From assembly GCA_026692665.1 (NCBI GenBank), contig JAPLOF010000048.1:1-64000 (forward strand): a stretch of 64,000 nt of DNA. The letters run 5' to 3'. Made by a program: the position numbers and the translations under genes. The notes below the pieces were generated by a model. That model saw only the letters and a program-made list of their open reading frames with translations, had not been told where the DNA came from and made no database searches. Of the stretch, positions 1-7,025 are shown piece after piece (the first letter of the stretch is position 1; every line of letters starts with the position of its first letter). Source of the DNA: Planctomycetota bacterium (GTDB lineage: Bacteria > Planctomycetota > UBA1135 > GCA-002686595).

Positions 1-93
1 AGCTGGACCTGGGCGGCGGGGGGCCTGGTGAGCACGGGCGTGGACCTCTGCCGCTGGGCCGAGGCGCTCTACCGCGGCGACTTCCTCAGCCCC
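1..93 (+). CDS. Beta-lactamase-family serine hydrolase, C-terminal fragment (cut by window start and by a junction)
   Basis: Frame 1 from the first base reads AAGGLVSTGVDLCRWAEAL followed by YRGDFLSP. This matches the late part of class C beta-lactamase / penicillin-binding-like serine hydrolases, where a GGL-STxxDLxRWxxAL helix precedes a loop ending in LLSP. The catalytic SxxK and YxN motifs would lie before the window. After about base 93 the frame stays open but no longer resembles the family; it is the antisense of the GDPD-like gene and then of selD. The gene is therefore lost abruptly rather than ended by a stop. Family assignment is from a short stretch, so it is moderately secure. 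Confidence 0.5.
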
Positions 94-554
94 GCGTCGC
101 GCGCCGCGAGTACCGTCTCGCGCTCCGTGGCTGCAAGCCGCACGGAAGCGCGCGGCGCGATCTCGCGCGCGAGGTCCGCGAAGCGCGCGACGACTTCCGG
201 GCCATGCGCGCGCGCGACCAGGCTGGAAGCCGGTCCGTGGAGGGCGCTCAGCGCGAGCAGTTCCTCGGCGAGCAGCAACCGCTCGCCGCGGAAACGCGCG
301 TGGAACGCGGCGCCGGCGTCGAGACCCGCGAGCTCGGTCCAAGGCTTCTCCGCGACGAGGCCGTGTCCGTCGGTCGTGCGCTCGAGTTCCAGGTCGGCGG
401 TGACGACGATCTCGCCGCTGCCGCAGGAACGCAAGTCGGTGGCGATGCCGTCGAGGCCCAGAGCCAGCGCCGTGGCGAATCCGGCGCGCGTGTTCTCGGG
501 CGCCTCGAGCGGCGCGCCGCGCGCGCCGAGGATCCACGGCACGCTCGCGGCCAT
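69..554 (-). pseudogene. GDPD-like (glycerophosphodiester phosphodiesterase fold) gene, 3' truncated
   Basis: ATG at 554, 11 bases after the selD stop, opens a 161-residue protein. It has GARGAPLEAPENTRAGFA near its start and later LERTTDGHG, the landmarks of the GDPD TIM barrel. GDPD enzymes split glycerophosphodiesters to glycerol-3-phosphate and an alcohol using an HR pair, an ExD pair and an HD pair. Here these read AR, TxD and AD, so the two catalytic His and the Glu are missing, which suggests a non-catalytic relative. The family is normally about 230-250 residues; this frame stops near mid-barrel, exactly where similarity switches to a beta-lactamase fragment on the other strand. It probably followed selD in one transcript before the break. 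Confidence 0.55.
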
Positions 555-565
555 CGCGTCCGCCC

Positions 566-1633
566 CTACTCGAACTCGACCAGCGCCGTGCCGCGCGGAC
601 GGACTTCGCCGACGCAGGCGACGAGCACGTCGCGTGCGGCGAGTTCGGTCTCGAGGGCCTTCGCGCGCGCGCGCGGGACGCAGACGAGGAGCCCGCCCGA
701 AGTCTCGGCCTCGAAGCCCAGCACGACGAGCGCCGCGTCCAGCCCGGCACGGACGGACACGACGTCCTCGAGCGCCGCCCGGTTCTTCTTCGAGCCGCCC
801 GAGATCACCCCCGCGCGCGCGAACTCGAGGGCGCGCTCGAGCAGCGGCACGCGGCCCAGCTCGATCGCGAGCGTCACCTCGGATCCGCGCGCGATGTTGC
901 GCGCGTGGCCCGCGAGGCCGAAGCCCGTGATGTCGGTCGCCGCATGGGCGCGCACGGCGTTCATCGCCGCCGCGCCGCGGTCGTTCAGCTCCGCCATCTG
1001 GCGCGCGGCCGGCAGGAGCTCGCTCCAGGCGATCTTCGCCTGCTTGCCAGCCGTGGTCAGCGCGCCCGTTCCGAGCCGCTTCGTCAGGTACAGGAGGTCG
1101 CCAGCCTGAGCACCGGTGTTCGCGGTCACCGCGCGCCGATCGACGAAGCCCGTGATGGCGAAGCCGAAGAGCGCCTCCGCGCTCTGGATCGTGTGGCCTC
1201 CGACGACCATCGCGCCGGCCTCGCGGCACTTCTCGAATCCGCCGCGGAAGATCTCGGCCGTCCACTCGGGCGCGAAGTCCTTCGGGATGCCGGCCAGATT
1301 GAGCGCCGTGAACGGCCGCCCGCCCATCGCATAGACGTCCGAGAGCGAATTCGCCGCCGCGATCGCGCCGTAGTAGTACGGGTCGTCGACGACGGGCGGG
1401 AAGTAGTCGACCGTCTGGACGAGTGCGAGGTTCAGATCCGCGGGCAGACCTTCCACCCCACCGAGCCCGACGACGCCAGCGTCGTCGAAGGTCTCGGGTC
1501 CCACGAGCATCCGCCCGTCACCTTGTCCCTGGAGGCCGCGCAACACGTGCGCGAGCTGCCCGATGGGCATCTTCGCGGCTCAACCCGCGCAGTTGGCGTA
1601 GTCGGTGAGCCGTTTCGCTTGCATGTCGGTCAT
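566..1633 (-). CDS. selD: Selenide, water dikinase SelD, itself a selenoprotein (in-frame UGA at 1580-1582)
   Basis: SelD makes selenophosphate from selenide and ATP, the selenium donor for selenocysteine and selenouridine. From ATG 1633 the frame reads LTDYANCAG, then TGA, then AAKMPIGQLAHVLRGL. That is the N-terminal active-site loop of SelD, in which the TGA sits at the position of the catalytic Cys/Sec (residue 18 here, Cys17 in E. coli) and Lys21 matches the essential Lys20. The remaining 330 residues are intact SelD (DNLALVQTVDYFPPVVDDPY-like ATP-binding region, VGGHTIQ, TDITGFGLAGHA). With Sec decoded the protein is 355 residues, a normal length. Ordinary gene calling would start at the internal ATG 1570 and lose the active site. 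selA lies about 3.3 kb away on the same strand. ATG 1624 is an alternative start. Confidence 0.93.
1535..1582 (-). promoter_or_regulatory. Candidate bacterial SECIS hairpin of selD
   Basis: Directly 3' of the UGA (1580-1582, minus strand), GCCGCG (1579-1574) can pair with CGCGGC (1540-1535). Inside that stem TGCCC (1569-1565) pairs with GGGCA (1561-1557) around a three-base loop. Bacterial SECIS elements are stem-loops inside the coding region immediately after the UGA and bind SelB, so position and size fit. The fold was found by eye; no SelB-loop consensus was tested. Confidence 0.5.
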
Positions 1634-1717
1634 GCGCGCGAACTTAGCACGGAGGCCGCTGGTTTTCCCGCGTTCCCCCGCGACCGAGGCGCGATTCGAG
1701 CGGTCTTGATGGGCAGA

Positions 1718-1738
1718 GGCGGGAGAGGGTCTCCCGCC
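1718..1738. promoter_or_regulatory. Perfect 9-bp hairpin in the selD / secreted-protein divergent intergenic region
   Basis: GGCGGGAGA and TCTCCCGCC form a perfect 9-bp inverted repeat around a GGG loop. It lies about 20 bases upstream of the GGAGG ribosome site (1759-1763) of the gene starting at 1770, so it would sit in that gene's 5' leader or be an operator shared with divergent selD. There is no T-tract, so a terminator is less likely. Confidence 0.35.
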
Positions 1739-1769
1739 GCCTGCATCGCCACGAGAACGGAGGATCGTC

Positions 1770-2189
1770 ATGAACTTCGCACCGAAGCACGCCGCCCTGC
1801 TCCTCGCCATCGCCGCCGCTGCGCCGACGGTGACGGCCCAGTGCCCGAACCTGCGGGCCGTGAACCGCGCGGCCCACTGGGAGGGCAGCGACACGGGGAC
1901 GCGCTGCCGCAGGGTCCTGAGCATCTTCGGCCTGACCATCGGCCTGGGCTCGAGCTTCTGCCCCGACGTCCGCTTCCTGTATCCCGCGCGCCGCGATTGC
2001 ATGGCCGTTCCGGATGCCGGAACGGACTGCGAGAAGATCGGGGAGGTCGGACTCGAGCGCTGGGAGTGCTCGTGCACCACGCTGATCGACGTCGACCTGG
2101 GCCTCGCCGAGCAGAGCTGCAACTGCACGCTGCAGGGCAACGAGTCCATGTTCGACGACCACGCCACGATCCCCTGCTCGACCCCCTGA
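1770..2189 (+). CDS. Small secreted cysteine-rich protein, unknown function
   Basis: 139 residues with a clear signal peptide (residues 1-23, hydrophobic LLLAIAAAAPTV ending TAQ). The mature part holds ten cysteines, including a CxC pair and a second CxC near the end, so it is probably disulfide-rich in the periplasm or outside. I recognise no known domain. The start is supported by GGAGG at 1759-1763, six bases before the ATG. The next gene begins 17 bases after the stop with its own GGGAGG, so the two are probably co-transcribed. Confidence 0.75.
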   Translation: MNFAPKHAALLLAIAAAAPTVTAQCPNLRAVNRAAHWEGSDTGTRCRRVLSIFGLTIGLGSSFCPDVRFLYPARRDCMAVPDAGTDCEKIGEVGLERWECSCTTLIDVDLGLAEQSCNCTLQGNESMFDDHATIPCSTP

Positions 2190-2206
2190 TGCGCGGGAGG
2201 ACTTCC

Positions 2207-3646
2207 ATGAAGCACATCCTGCTCTGCGGCGTCGCCGCCCTGATCCTCGGGCTCCTCCTCCTCCGGATGCGGGGGCACGTGAACTCGGCGTCATCCACGT
2301 CGTGGAGCGGGAGCCAGGCGGCCGCTCGCGGCGAGCCCGAAACCACCGGACCGGATCTCCTCCTCGATCCCGCGACGGACATCTCCCGATCCGATGTCGC
2401 GGCGCAGCCGGATCTGCCCGCGGACTCCGCCGACCTCGATCTCGCGGGCCTCCTGGCCGCCATCGCGCGCGCCGAGGCCGCCGGCGACGAGCGCTCCCTG
2501 GAAGGGCTCCTCGTGCGCATCGTGGGTGACCGCTCGCGGTTGCAGGACGTGCTCGCGTTCCTGGAATCCGACGAGGGCCAGACCTCCGCCGTGGAACGCC
2601 GCGGAGGCGTCGTCGCGATCGCCGTCGCCTTCGCGCGCTGGTCTCGCGGCGACGGACCCGAGGGGCTCGACGGGCCGGGGTTCTGCGAAGCCGTCCTCCA
2701 GAGCCTGCCGCGGCAACCACGGGAGTCACGCGAGCTCTTGATCGGCTTCCTGGTCGGCACCGACCACGGCGAGGTGCCCGCGATCCCGGGCCGCATGCTG
2801 CCGGCGATCCTCTCCTTGTGCCGCCAGCACCCCGACGAAGCAGCATCCTACGCCCGGCTGCTCGACCGGTTGGGCCAGGATCCGCGCGCGCTCGCGGACC
2901 ATCGCGGCGAACTCATGTCCTTGATCCTGGAGGGCCAGGACGAGCCGCTCGTGGGACCGGCCCTGCGCGCCCTGCTCGCGCTGGATCCGAGTTCGGGCGC
3001 GGCCACGGCGCGCTCCCTGCTCGACGGGGCGCCCCCCGGTTCCGCGCTGCAGAAGCTCCTCGTCAAGTCGATCGCCGTCTCCGCGCCGGCGGCCATCGCG
3101 GTCGAGGTCCTCGTCGCCGCTTCCGACGGTTCGGACTTCGCCGCGTACGCGGAGCTCGCGCGGCGCCCCGAGGCCCGCGAGGAGCTCCGGAACCGCTACA
3201 ACGCCCTCGTCGCCGCGAACCTCGACGCGCGCGCGCGTCGGAACCTCGTGGCGTCGATGAGCCGCGAGGAGACGGGCACCCTGCTCGGGATCGGCGGGAC
3301 GGATCCGCACCTGGAAGTCCGTCGGCAGGCCTTCCTCACGGCGAGCGTGTCGCGGGACATCGGGCTCGAGGGACTGCGGTCGATCCGGGATGCGTACGCG
3401 CGGCGCGCGGCGCAAGGCGGCATCGACGCGCGCTGCGCGGTCCTGTCCGCCTCGAACGTCGCCCTCCGCTCGACGGGGCCGGCGCGCGACGAGGCGCTCG
3501 GTCTGCTCGGCGACATCGCGCGCGACGCCTCGTTGTCCTCGTTCGAGCGCCAGTTGGCGCTCTCGAAGCTGCGCCCGCACGTGCCGCGCGAGAGCCTCGC
3601 CGACCTCGAAGCCCTCGAGCCCGGCGGCTCTCAGGCCGGGAAATAG
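2207..3646 (+). CDS. Membrane-anchored helical-repeat protein, unknown function
   Basis: 479 residues. An N-terminal hydrophobic stretch (about residues 3-20, ILLCGVAALILGLLLL) looks like an uncleaved anchor, followed by a low-complexity linker. From about residue 75 the protein is Ala/Leu/Arg-rich and alpha-helical, with spacing like HEAT or other alpha-solenoid repeats, but no repeat is strong enough to name. The start is chosen for GGGAGG at 2195-2200 ahead of the ATG and for the anchor; the frame is open far upstream only because of high GC. Its 3' end overlaps the end of the convergent sugar dehydrogenase gene by 16 bases. Confidence 0.75.
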   Translation: MKHILLCGVAALILGLLLLRMRGHVNSASSTSWSGSQAAARGEPETTGPDLLLDPATDISRSDVAAQPDLPADSADLDLAGLLAAIARAEAAGDERSLEGLLVRIVGDRSRLQDVLAFLESDEGQTSAVERRGGVVAIAVAFARWSRGDGPEGLDGPGFCEAVLQSLPRQPRESRELLIGFLVGTDHGEVPAIPGRMLPAILSLCRQHPDEAASYARLLDRLGQDPRALADHRGELMSLILEGQDEPLVGPALRALLALDPSSGAATARSLLDGAPPGSALQKLLVKSIAVSAPAAIAVEVLVAASDGSDFAAYAELARRPEAREELRNRYNALVAANLDARARRNLVASMSREETGTLLGIGGTDPHLEVRRQAFLTASVSRDIGLEGLRSIRDAYARRAAQGGIDARCAVLSASNVALRSTGPARDEALGLLGDIARDASLSSFERQLALSKLRPHVPRESLADLEALEPGGSQAGK

Positions 3647-4950
3647 CGCGGATCCCCGCGCATCCGGCTCTCCAAAGCGCGACGCGCGTCGACGACGAGC
3701 CGCGCGTGGCGGGCCACGAGGTCCCAGTCGAAGGCCGCGTGGTCCGTCACGACGAGCACGACGTCGGCCCGCGCGACGCCCTCGGCGTCGAGCGCCACCG
3801 AACGACGGGAGTCGGGCGCGAGAGCGGCGCACAGAGGAGCGATCGCGACGTGCGGGTCCGAGTAGGAGGCCAGCGCTCCGCGCTCGCGCAGCGTGGAAAG
3901 GATCGCCAGCGCGGGCGACTCGGCCGTGATGTCCACGTCGGGCTTGTACGCGAGCCCCAGGACGAGGACACGCGCGCCGCGCAGCGAGTGGCCCTGGCTC
4001 GCGAGTGCGAGCTCGGCGCGCTCGACGACGTACGCCGGCATCGCGGCGTTCACGCGGGTCGCCGCCTCGACCAGCGGCACGGGTCGGCCCGCGGCGCGCG
4101 CCGCCCACGCCAGGTAGTGCGGGTCGATCGGAATGCAGTGTCCGCCGGTCCCGGGACCGGGCGCGAACCGCTGGAACCCGAACGGCTTCGTGGCCGCGGC
4201 GTCGATCACCTCGCCCACGTCGACACCCAGCGCGTGGAACGCCACCTTGAGCTCGTTCACGAGCGCGATGTTCACGGCGCGGTAGACGTTCTCGAGGAGC
4301 TTCGCCGACTCCGCGACCTCGGCGGAGGAGACCGGTACGACGCGCTCGTACGCGGAGGCGTAGAGGGACTCGGCCAGGACCGCGCTGCGCGCGCAGGTGC
4401 CTCCGACGATCTTCGGCACGTTGCGCGGATCGATCGCGCGTCCCGGATCCTCCCGCTCGGGCGAGAACGCGAGGTAGACGTCTTCGCCGGGCGTACGGCC
4501 GGCCTGCAGGAACACGTCGCGGAACGGACCGCGCGTCGTTCCGGGCCACGTGGTGGATTCGAGCACGACGAGCGCTCCGCGCGGGATCCAGCGCGCCAGG
4601 GTGCGACCCGCGTCCAGCACGTCGGAGAGATCGGGCTCCGCGCCCCGCGTCAGCGGCGTGGGCACGCACACGAGGGCGACGGCGACCTCCGACATCCGCT
4701 CGGGATCGGCTGCGACCTCGAAGCGGCCCGTGGCGAGCAACTCCGACGCGAACGTCGCGCCCAAGTGCGCCGGGGCGCCGGTGCCGGCCGCGAGGCTCGC
4801 GAGCTTCCGGGGATCGCGATCGAAGCCCAGGACGCGGACACCGGCCCGGGCGAACGTGCGGGCGAGCGGCAGCCCGACGGCCCCGAGCCCGACGACCCCG
4901 ATCGTCGCGGTGCGATCCCGGATCGCGGCGAGGAGTTCTTCGTGCGTCAC
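3631..4950 (-). CDS. Nucleotide-sugar dehydrogenase (UDP-glucose / UDP-N-acetylhexosamine 6-dehydrogenase family)
   Basis: 439 residues. This family oxidises C6 of a UDP-sugar to the uronic acid with two NAD+, for capsule, O-antigen or exopolysaccharide. Visible features are the Rossmann motif GLGAVG (residues 21-26), the central helical domain with SPERxDPG and KIVGG, the catalytic Cys272 in PGTGGHCIPIDP, and the C-terminal domain with LGLAYKPDVDI. KIVGG and GGHCIPIDP are closer to the WecC/WbpA N-acetyl-sugar branch than to Ugd, so a UDP-ManNAc or UDP-GlcNAc substrate is more likely. The GTG start overlaps the selA stop by four bases (GTGA), implying translational coupling; no functional link to selenium is evident. 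Confidence 0.9.
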   Translation of the reverse strand: MTHEELLAAIRDRTATIGVVGLGAVGLPLARTFARAGVRVLGFDRDPRKLASLAAGTGAPAHLGATFASELLATGRFEVAADPERMSEVAVALVCVPTPLTRGAEPDLSDVLDAGRTLARWIPRGALVVLESTTWPGTTRGPFRDVFLQAGRTPGEDVYLAFSPEREDPGRAIDPRNVPKIVGGTCARSAVLAESLYASAYERVVPVSSAEVAESAKLLENVYRAVNIALVNELKVAFHALGVDVGEVIDAAATKPFGFQRFAPGPGTGGHCIPIDPHYLAWAARAAGRPVPLVEAATRVNAAMPAYVVERAELALASQGHSLRGARVLVLGLAYKPDVDITAESPALAILSTLRERGALASYSDPHVAIAPLCAALAPDSRRSVALDAEGVARADVVLVVTDHAAFDWDLVARHARLVVDARRALESRMRGDPRYFPA

Positions 4951-6410
4951 GCCGGAGAACGACGCGCGGATCCCGCGTCTCTTCCCGCGGCGTGCTCGAA
5001 GCCCCGGACGAGGTCGGCGTCGTCGCCCGGGAGCAGCGTGCGCGGGTCGACGAGCACGTGGCCCTCCTGGACGCGGGTGAAGACGGGCACCGGGGCCTCC
5101 CGCAGCGCCAGGGCCAACTCGGCGTCGGACAGCGTGGCGTGCCGGACGCGCACGACGTAGGTCGGGAGCAGGATGCCCGGGGCGCTGCCGCTCCCCGGCT
5201 GGCTCGCCCCCTCCGCGACCGCGACGTGGAGACCGGAAATCCGCGCGAGCCGGGCCGCGAGCGCGTCGGCCGCGGGCCGCAGATCGTGCGCCGTCGCGGC
5301 CAGCATGCGCCGCGTCGGCAGCTCGTGCGCGCGGCCGGAGAGGACCAGCTTCGCGGTCGCTTCGAGGCCCGCGAGCGTGACCTTGTCGAGGCGCAGCGCG
5401 CGGTAGATGGGGTTCTTGCGCAGGGCCGCGATCGCGGCGCGCTTCCCGACGACGAGCCCCGACTGCGGTCCGCCGAAGAGCTTGTCGCCCGAGTACATGA
5501 CCACGTCGATGCCGCTCTTCACCGCGTCGACGACGAGCGGTTCGTCGCCGAGGAGGTGCGCGAGCGGCGGCGCGCCCGATGGCTCGAAGAGACCCGAGCC
5601 GAGGTCGAAGGCGGTCGTGACGCCACGTCGGCGGCCGAGCTCGGCGAGTTCGGCCGGGCTCGCCTCCTCGGTGAACCCGACGACGCGGAAGTTGCTCGTG
5701 TGGACCTTGACGACGAGCCCCGTGCGCCCGGTGATCGCGCTCTCGTAGTCGGCGACGCGGGTGCGGTTCGTGGTGCCGACTTCGACGAGCGCCGCGTTCG
5801 CGCGCGCCATGACGTCCGGCACGCGGAAGCTGCCGCCGATCTCGACCAGCTCGCCGCGCGAGACGATCGCCTCGCGACCGCCCGCGAACGTGTTGAAGAG
5901 CAGCAGGACGGCCGCGGCGCAGTTGTTCACGCCGATGCCGGCTTCGGCGCCGGTCATGCGCGCCAGGAGTTCGCCCAGGTAGTCGTCGCGCTGGTTGCGC
6001 TCGTTCGTCGCGCGATCGACCTCGAGCACGTCGTAGCTGCGCGCGGCGACGGCCATCACCTCGGCGACTTCCGGATGGACAGGCGCGCGGCCGAGCCCCG
6101 TGTTCAGGACGACGCCGGTGGCGTTCACGCAGCGCACGACGCCGCGGCCCTCCTCGCGGCGCGCGCGGCGCTCGAGCTCGAGGTAGGGCTCCCCCGCCGC
6201 GCGCAGCGTCACGATGCGGTCCGCGTCGAGGCGGCCGGCCTTGATCTCCGCGCGCCAGACCTCGAGGGTCTCGGCCGCGAAGCGCTGCAGGAGCTCGCGC
6301 CCCGAACGGGCCTCGAGCGGCGCGGCGCGCGGATCGCGCAGCACCTCGTCGATGGACGGCAACAGCCGATAGGCGGCCTGGCTGTCGGTCTGCGGGCGGC
6401 TCATGAGCAT
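4947..6410 (-). CDS. selA: L-seryl-tRNA(Sec) selenium transferase SelA
   Basis: SelA is the PLP enzyme that converts seryl-tRNA(Sec) to selenocysteinyl-tRNA(Sec) using selenophosphate from SelD. The protein has the SelA N-terminal helix (LLPSIDEVL), VVNATGVVLNTGLGRAP-type sequence, the PLP lysine at about residue 310 in SGDKLFGGPQSG, and RALRLDK. It is 487 residues from ATG 6410; ATG 6404 is an equally possible start and neither has a strong ribosome site. Together with the UGA-containing selD this makes a functioning bacterial Sec pathway very likely. selB and selC are not in the window. Confidence 0.94.
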   Translation of the reverse strand: MLMSRPQTDSQAAYRLLPSIDEVLRDPRAAPLEARSGRELLQRFAAETLEVWRAEIKAGRLDADRIVTLRAAGEPYLELERRARREEGRGVVRCVNATGVVLNTGLGRAPVHPEVAEVMAVAARSYDVLEVDRATNERNQRDDYLGELLARMTGAEAGIGVNNCAAAVLLLFNTFAGGREAIVSRGELVEIGGSFRVPDVMARANAALVEVGTTNRTRVADYESAITGRTGLVVKVHTSNFRVVGFTEEASPAELAELGRRRGVTTAFDLGSGLFEPSGAPPLAHLLGDEPLVVDAVKSGIDVVMYSGDKLFGGPQSGLVVGKRAAIAALRKNPIYRALRLDKVTLAGLEATAKLVLSGRAHELPTRRMLAATAHDLRPAADALAARLARISGLHVAVAEGASQPGSGSAPGILLPTYVVRVRHATLSDAELALALREAPVPVFTRVQEGHVLVDPRTLLPGDDADLVRGFEHAAGRDAGSARRSPA

Positions 6411-6552
6411 CCGTTGTCCCCTGCGGCGCGGCTCCCGACAAGTGCGGAGCGACGCGGGGCGGCCCCCGGGGTCCAGGCCGGGATCCGGGGCACCGCCGCG
6501 CCGCTCGGAACTCGCGGGAATACGGCGCCCGATGCACGAGTACCCTCCTCTC

Positions 6553-6948
6553 ATGCGCAAGGGGATCCTGATCGGGGTGGCGCTCTGCGCGCTGGCCCTG
6601 CTCGCCGCCGCGGTCGCCTGGAGGGCGCGGATGATCCACCTCTCGACCACGATCAGCCGGAAGGACCGGGCGGACATCCTGGCGATCGAGTGGGCCTGCG
6701 AGGCCTACGCGCACGACCACGACGGCTGCTGGCCACCGGAGCTCGCCGCGCTGGTCGCGCGGGAGCCTGGGCGGTACGCCTACCTGCATTCGGCGTCGGT
6801 GCCGCTCGATCCCTGGGGACGCGCGTACCTCTACCTGCCGCCCGGGTCCCCCCTCGGTCGCCCGTGGATCTGGACTTTCGGCCGCGACGGACGTCCCGGC
6901 GGCGCGGGTGACGACGAGGACATCTGGAACGGCGTGCCGCTCGAGTGA
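6553..6948 (+). CDS. Membrane protein with a type II secretion GspG-like C-terminal domain
   Basis: 131 residues. An N-terminal transmembrane segment (about residues 4-23) precedes a domain that reads like the GspG major pseudopilin: a helix ending AYAHDHDGCWPPELAALV, then VPLDPWGRAYLY, and FGRDGRPGGAGDDEDI at the C terminus. The GDGxPGGxxxxxDI ending is the calcium-binding loop of GspG. The usual prepilin leader (G followed by FTLIE) is absent, so this is a pseudopilin-like protein that may not be processed by prepilin peptidase. ATG 6532 would add seven residues. Its stop overlaps a possible upstream GTG start of recJ. Confidence 0.7.
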   Translation: MRKGILIGVALCALALLAAAVAWRARMIHLSTTISRKDRADILAIEWACEAYAHDHDGCWPPELAALVAREPGRYAYLHSASVPLDPWGRAYLYLPPGSPLGRPWIWTFGRDGRPGGAGDDEDIWNGVPLE

Positions 6949-7025
6949 CGCGGCCGGCGCTCCGCGAGAGCGCGACGGCCGGCGCGCTCTCCCCTCGCTC
7001 GGGCGCATCCTCTACCCTGCGGGCG

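Noticed and set aside
28..930. Long open plus-strand frame
   Set aside because: Only the first 93 bases resemble a protein family; the rest is the antisense of the GDPD-like gene and selD, kept open by high GC.
1580..2278. Minus-strand open frame ending in the SelD N terminus
   Set aside because: It runs antisense through the secreted-protein gene; only its last 17 codons are real, and they belong to selD, which continues through the TGA.
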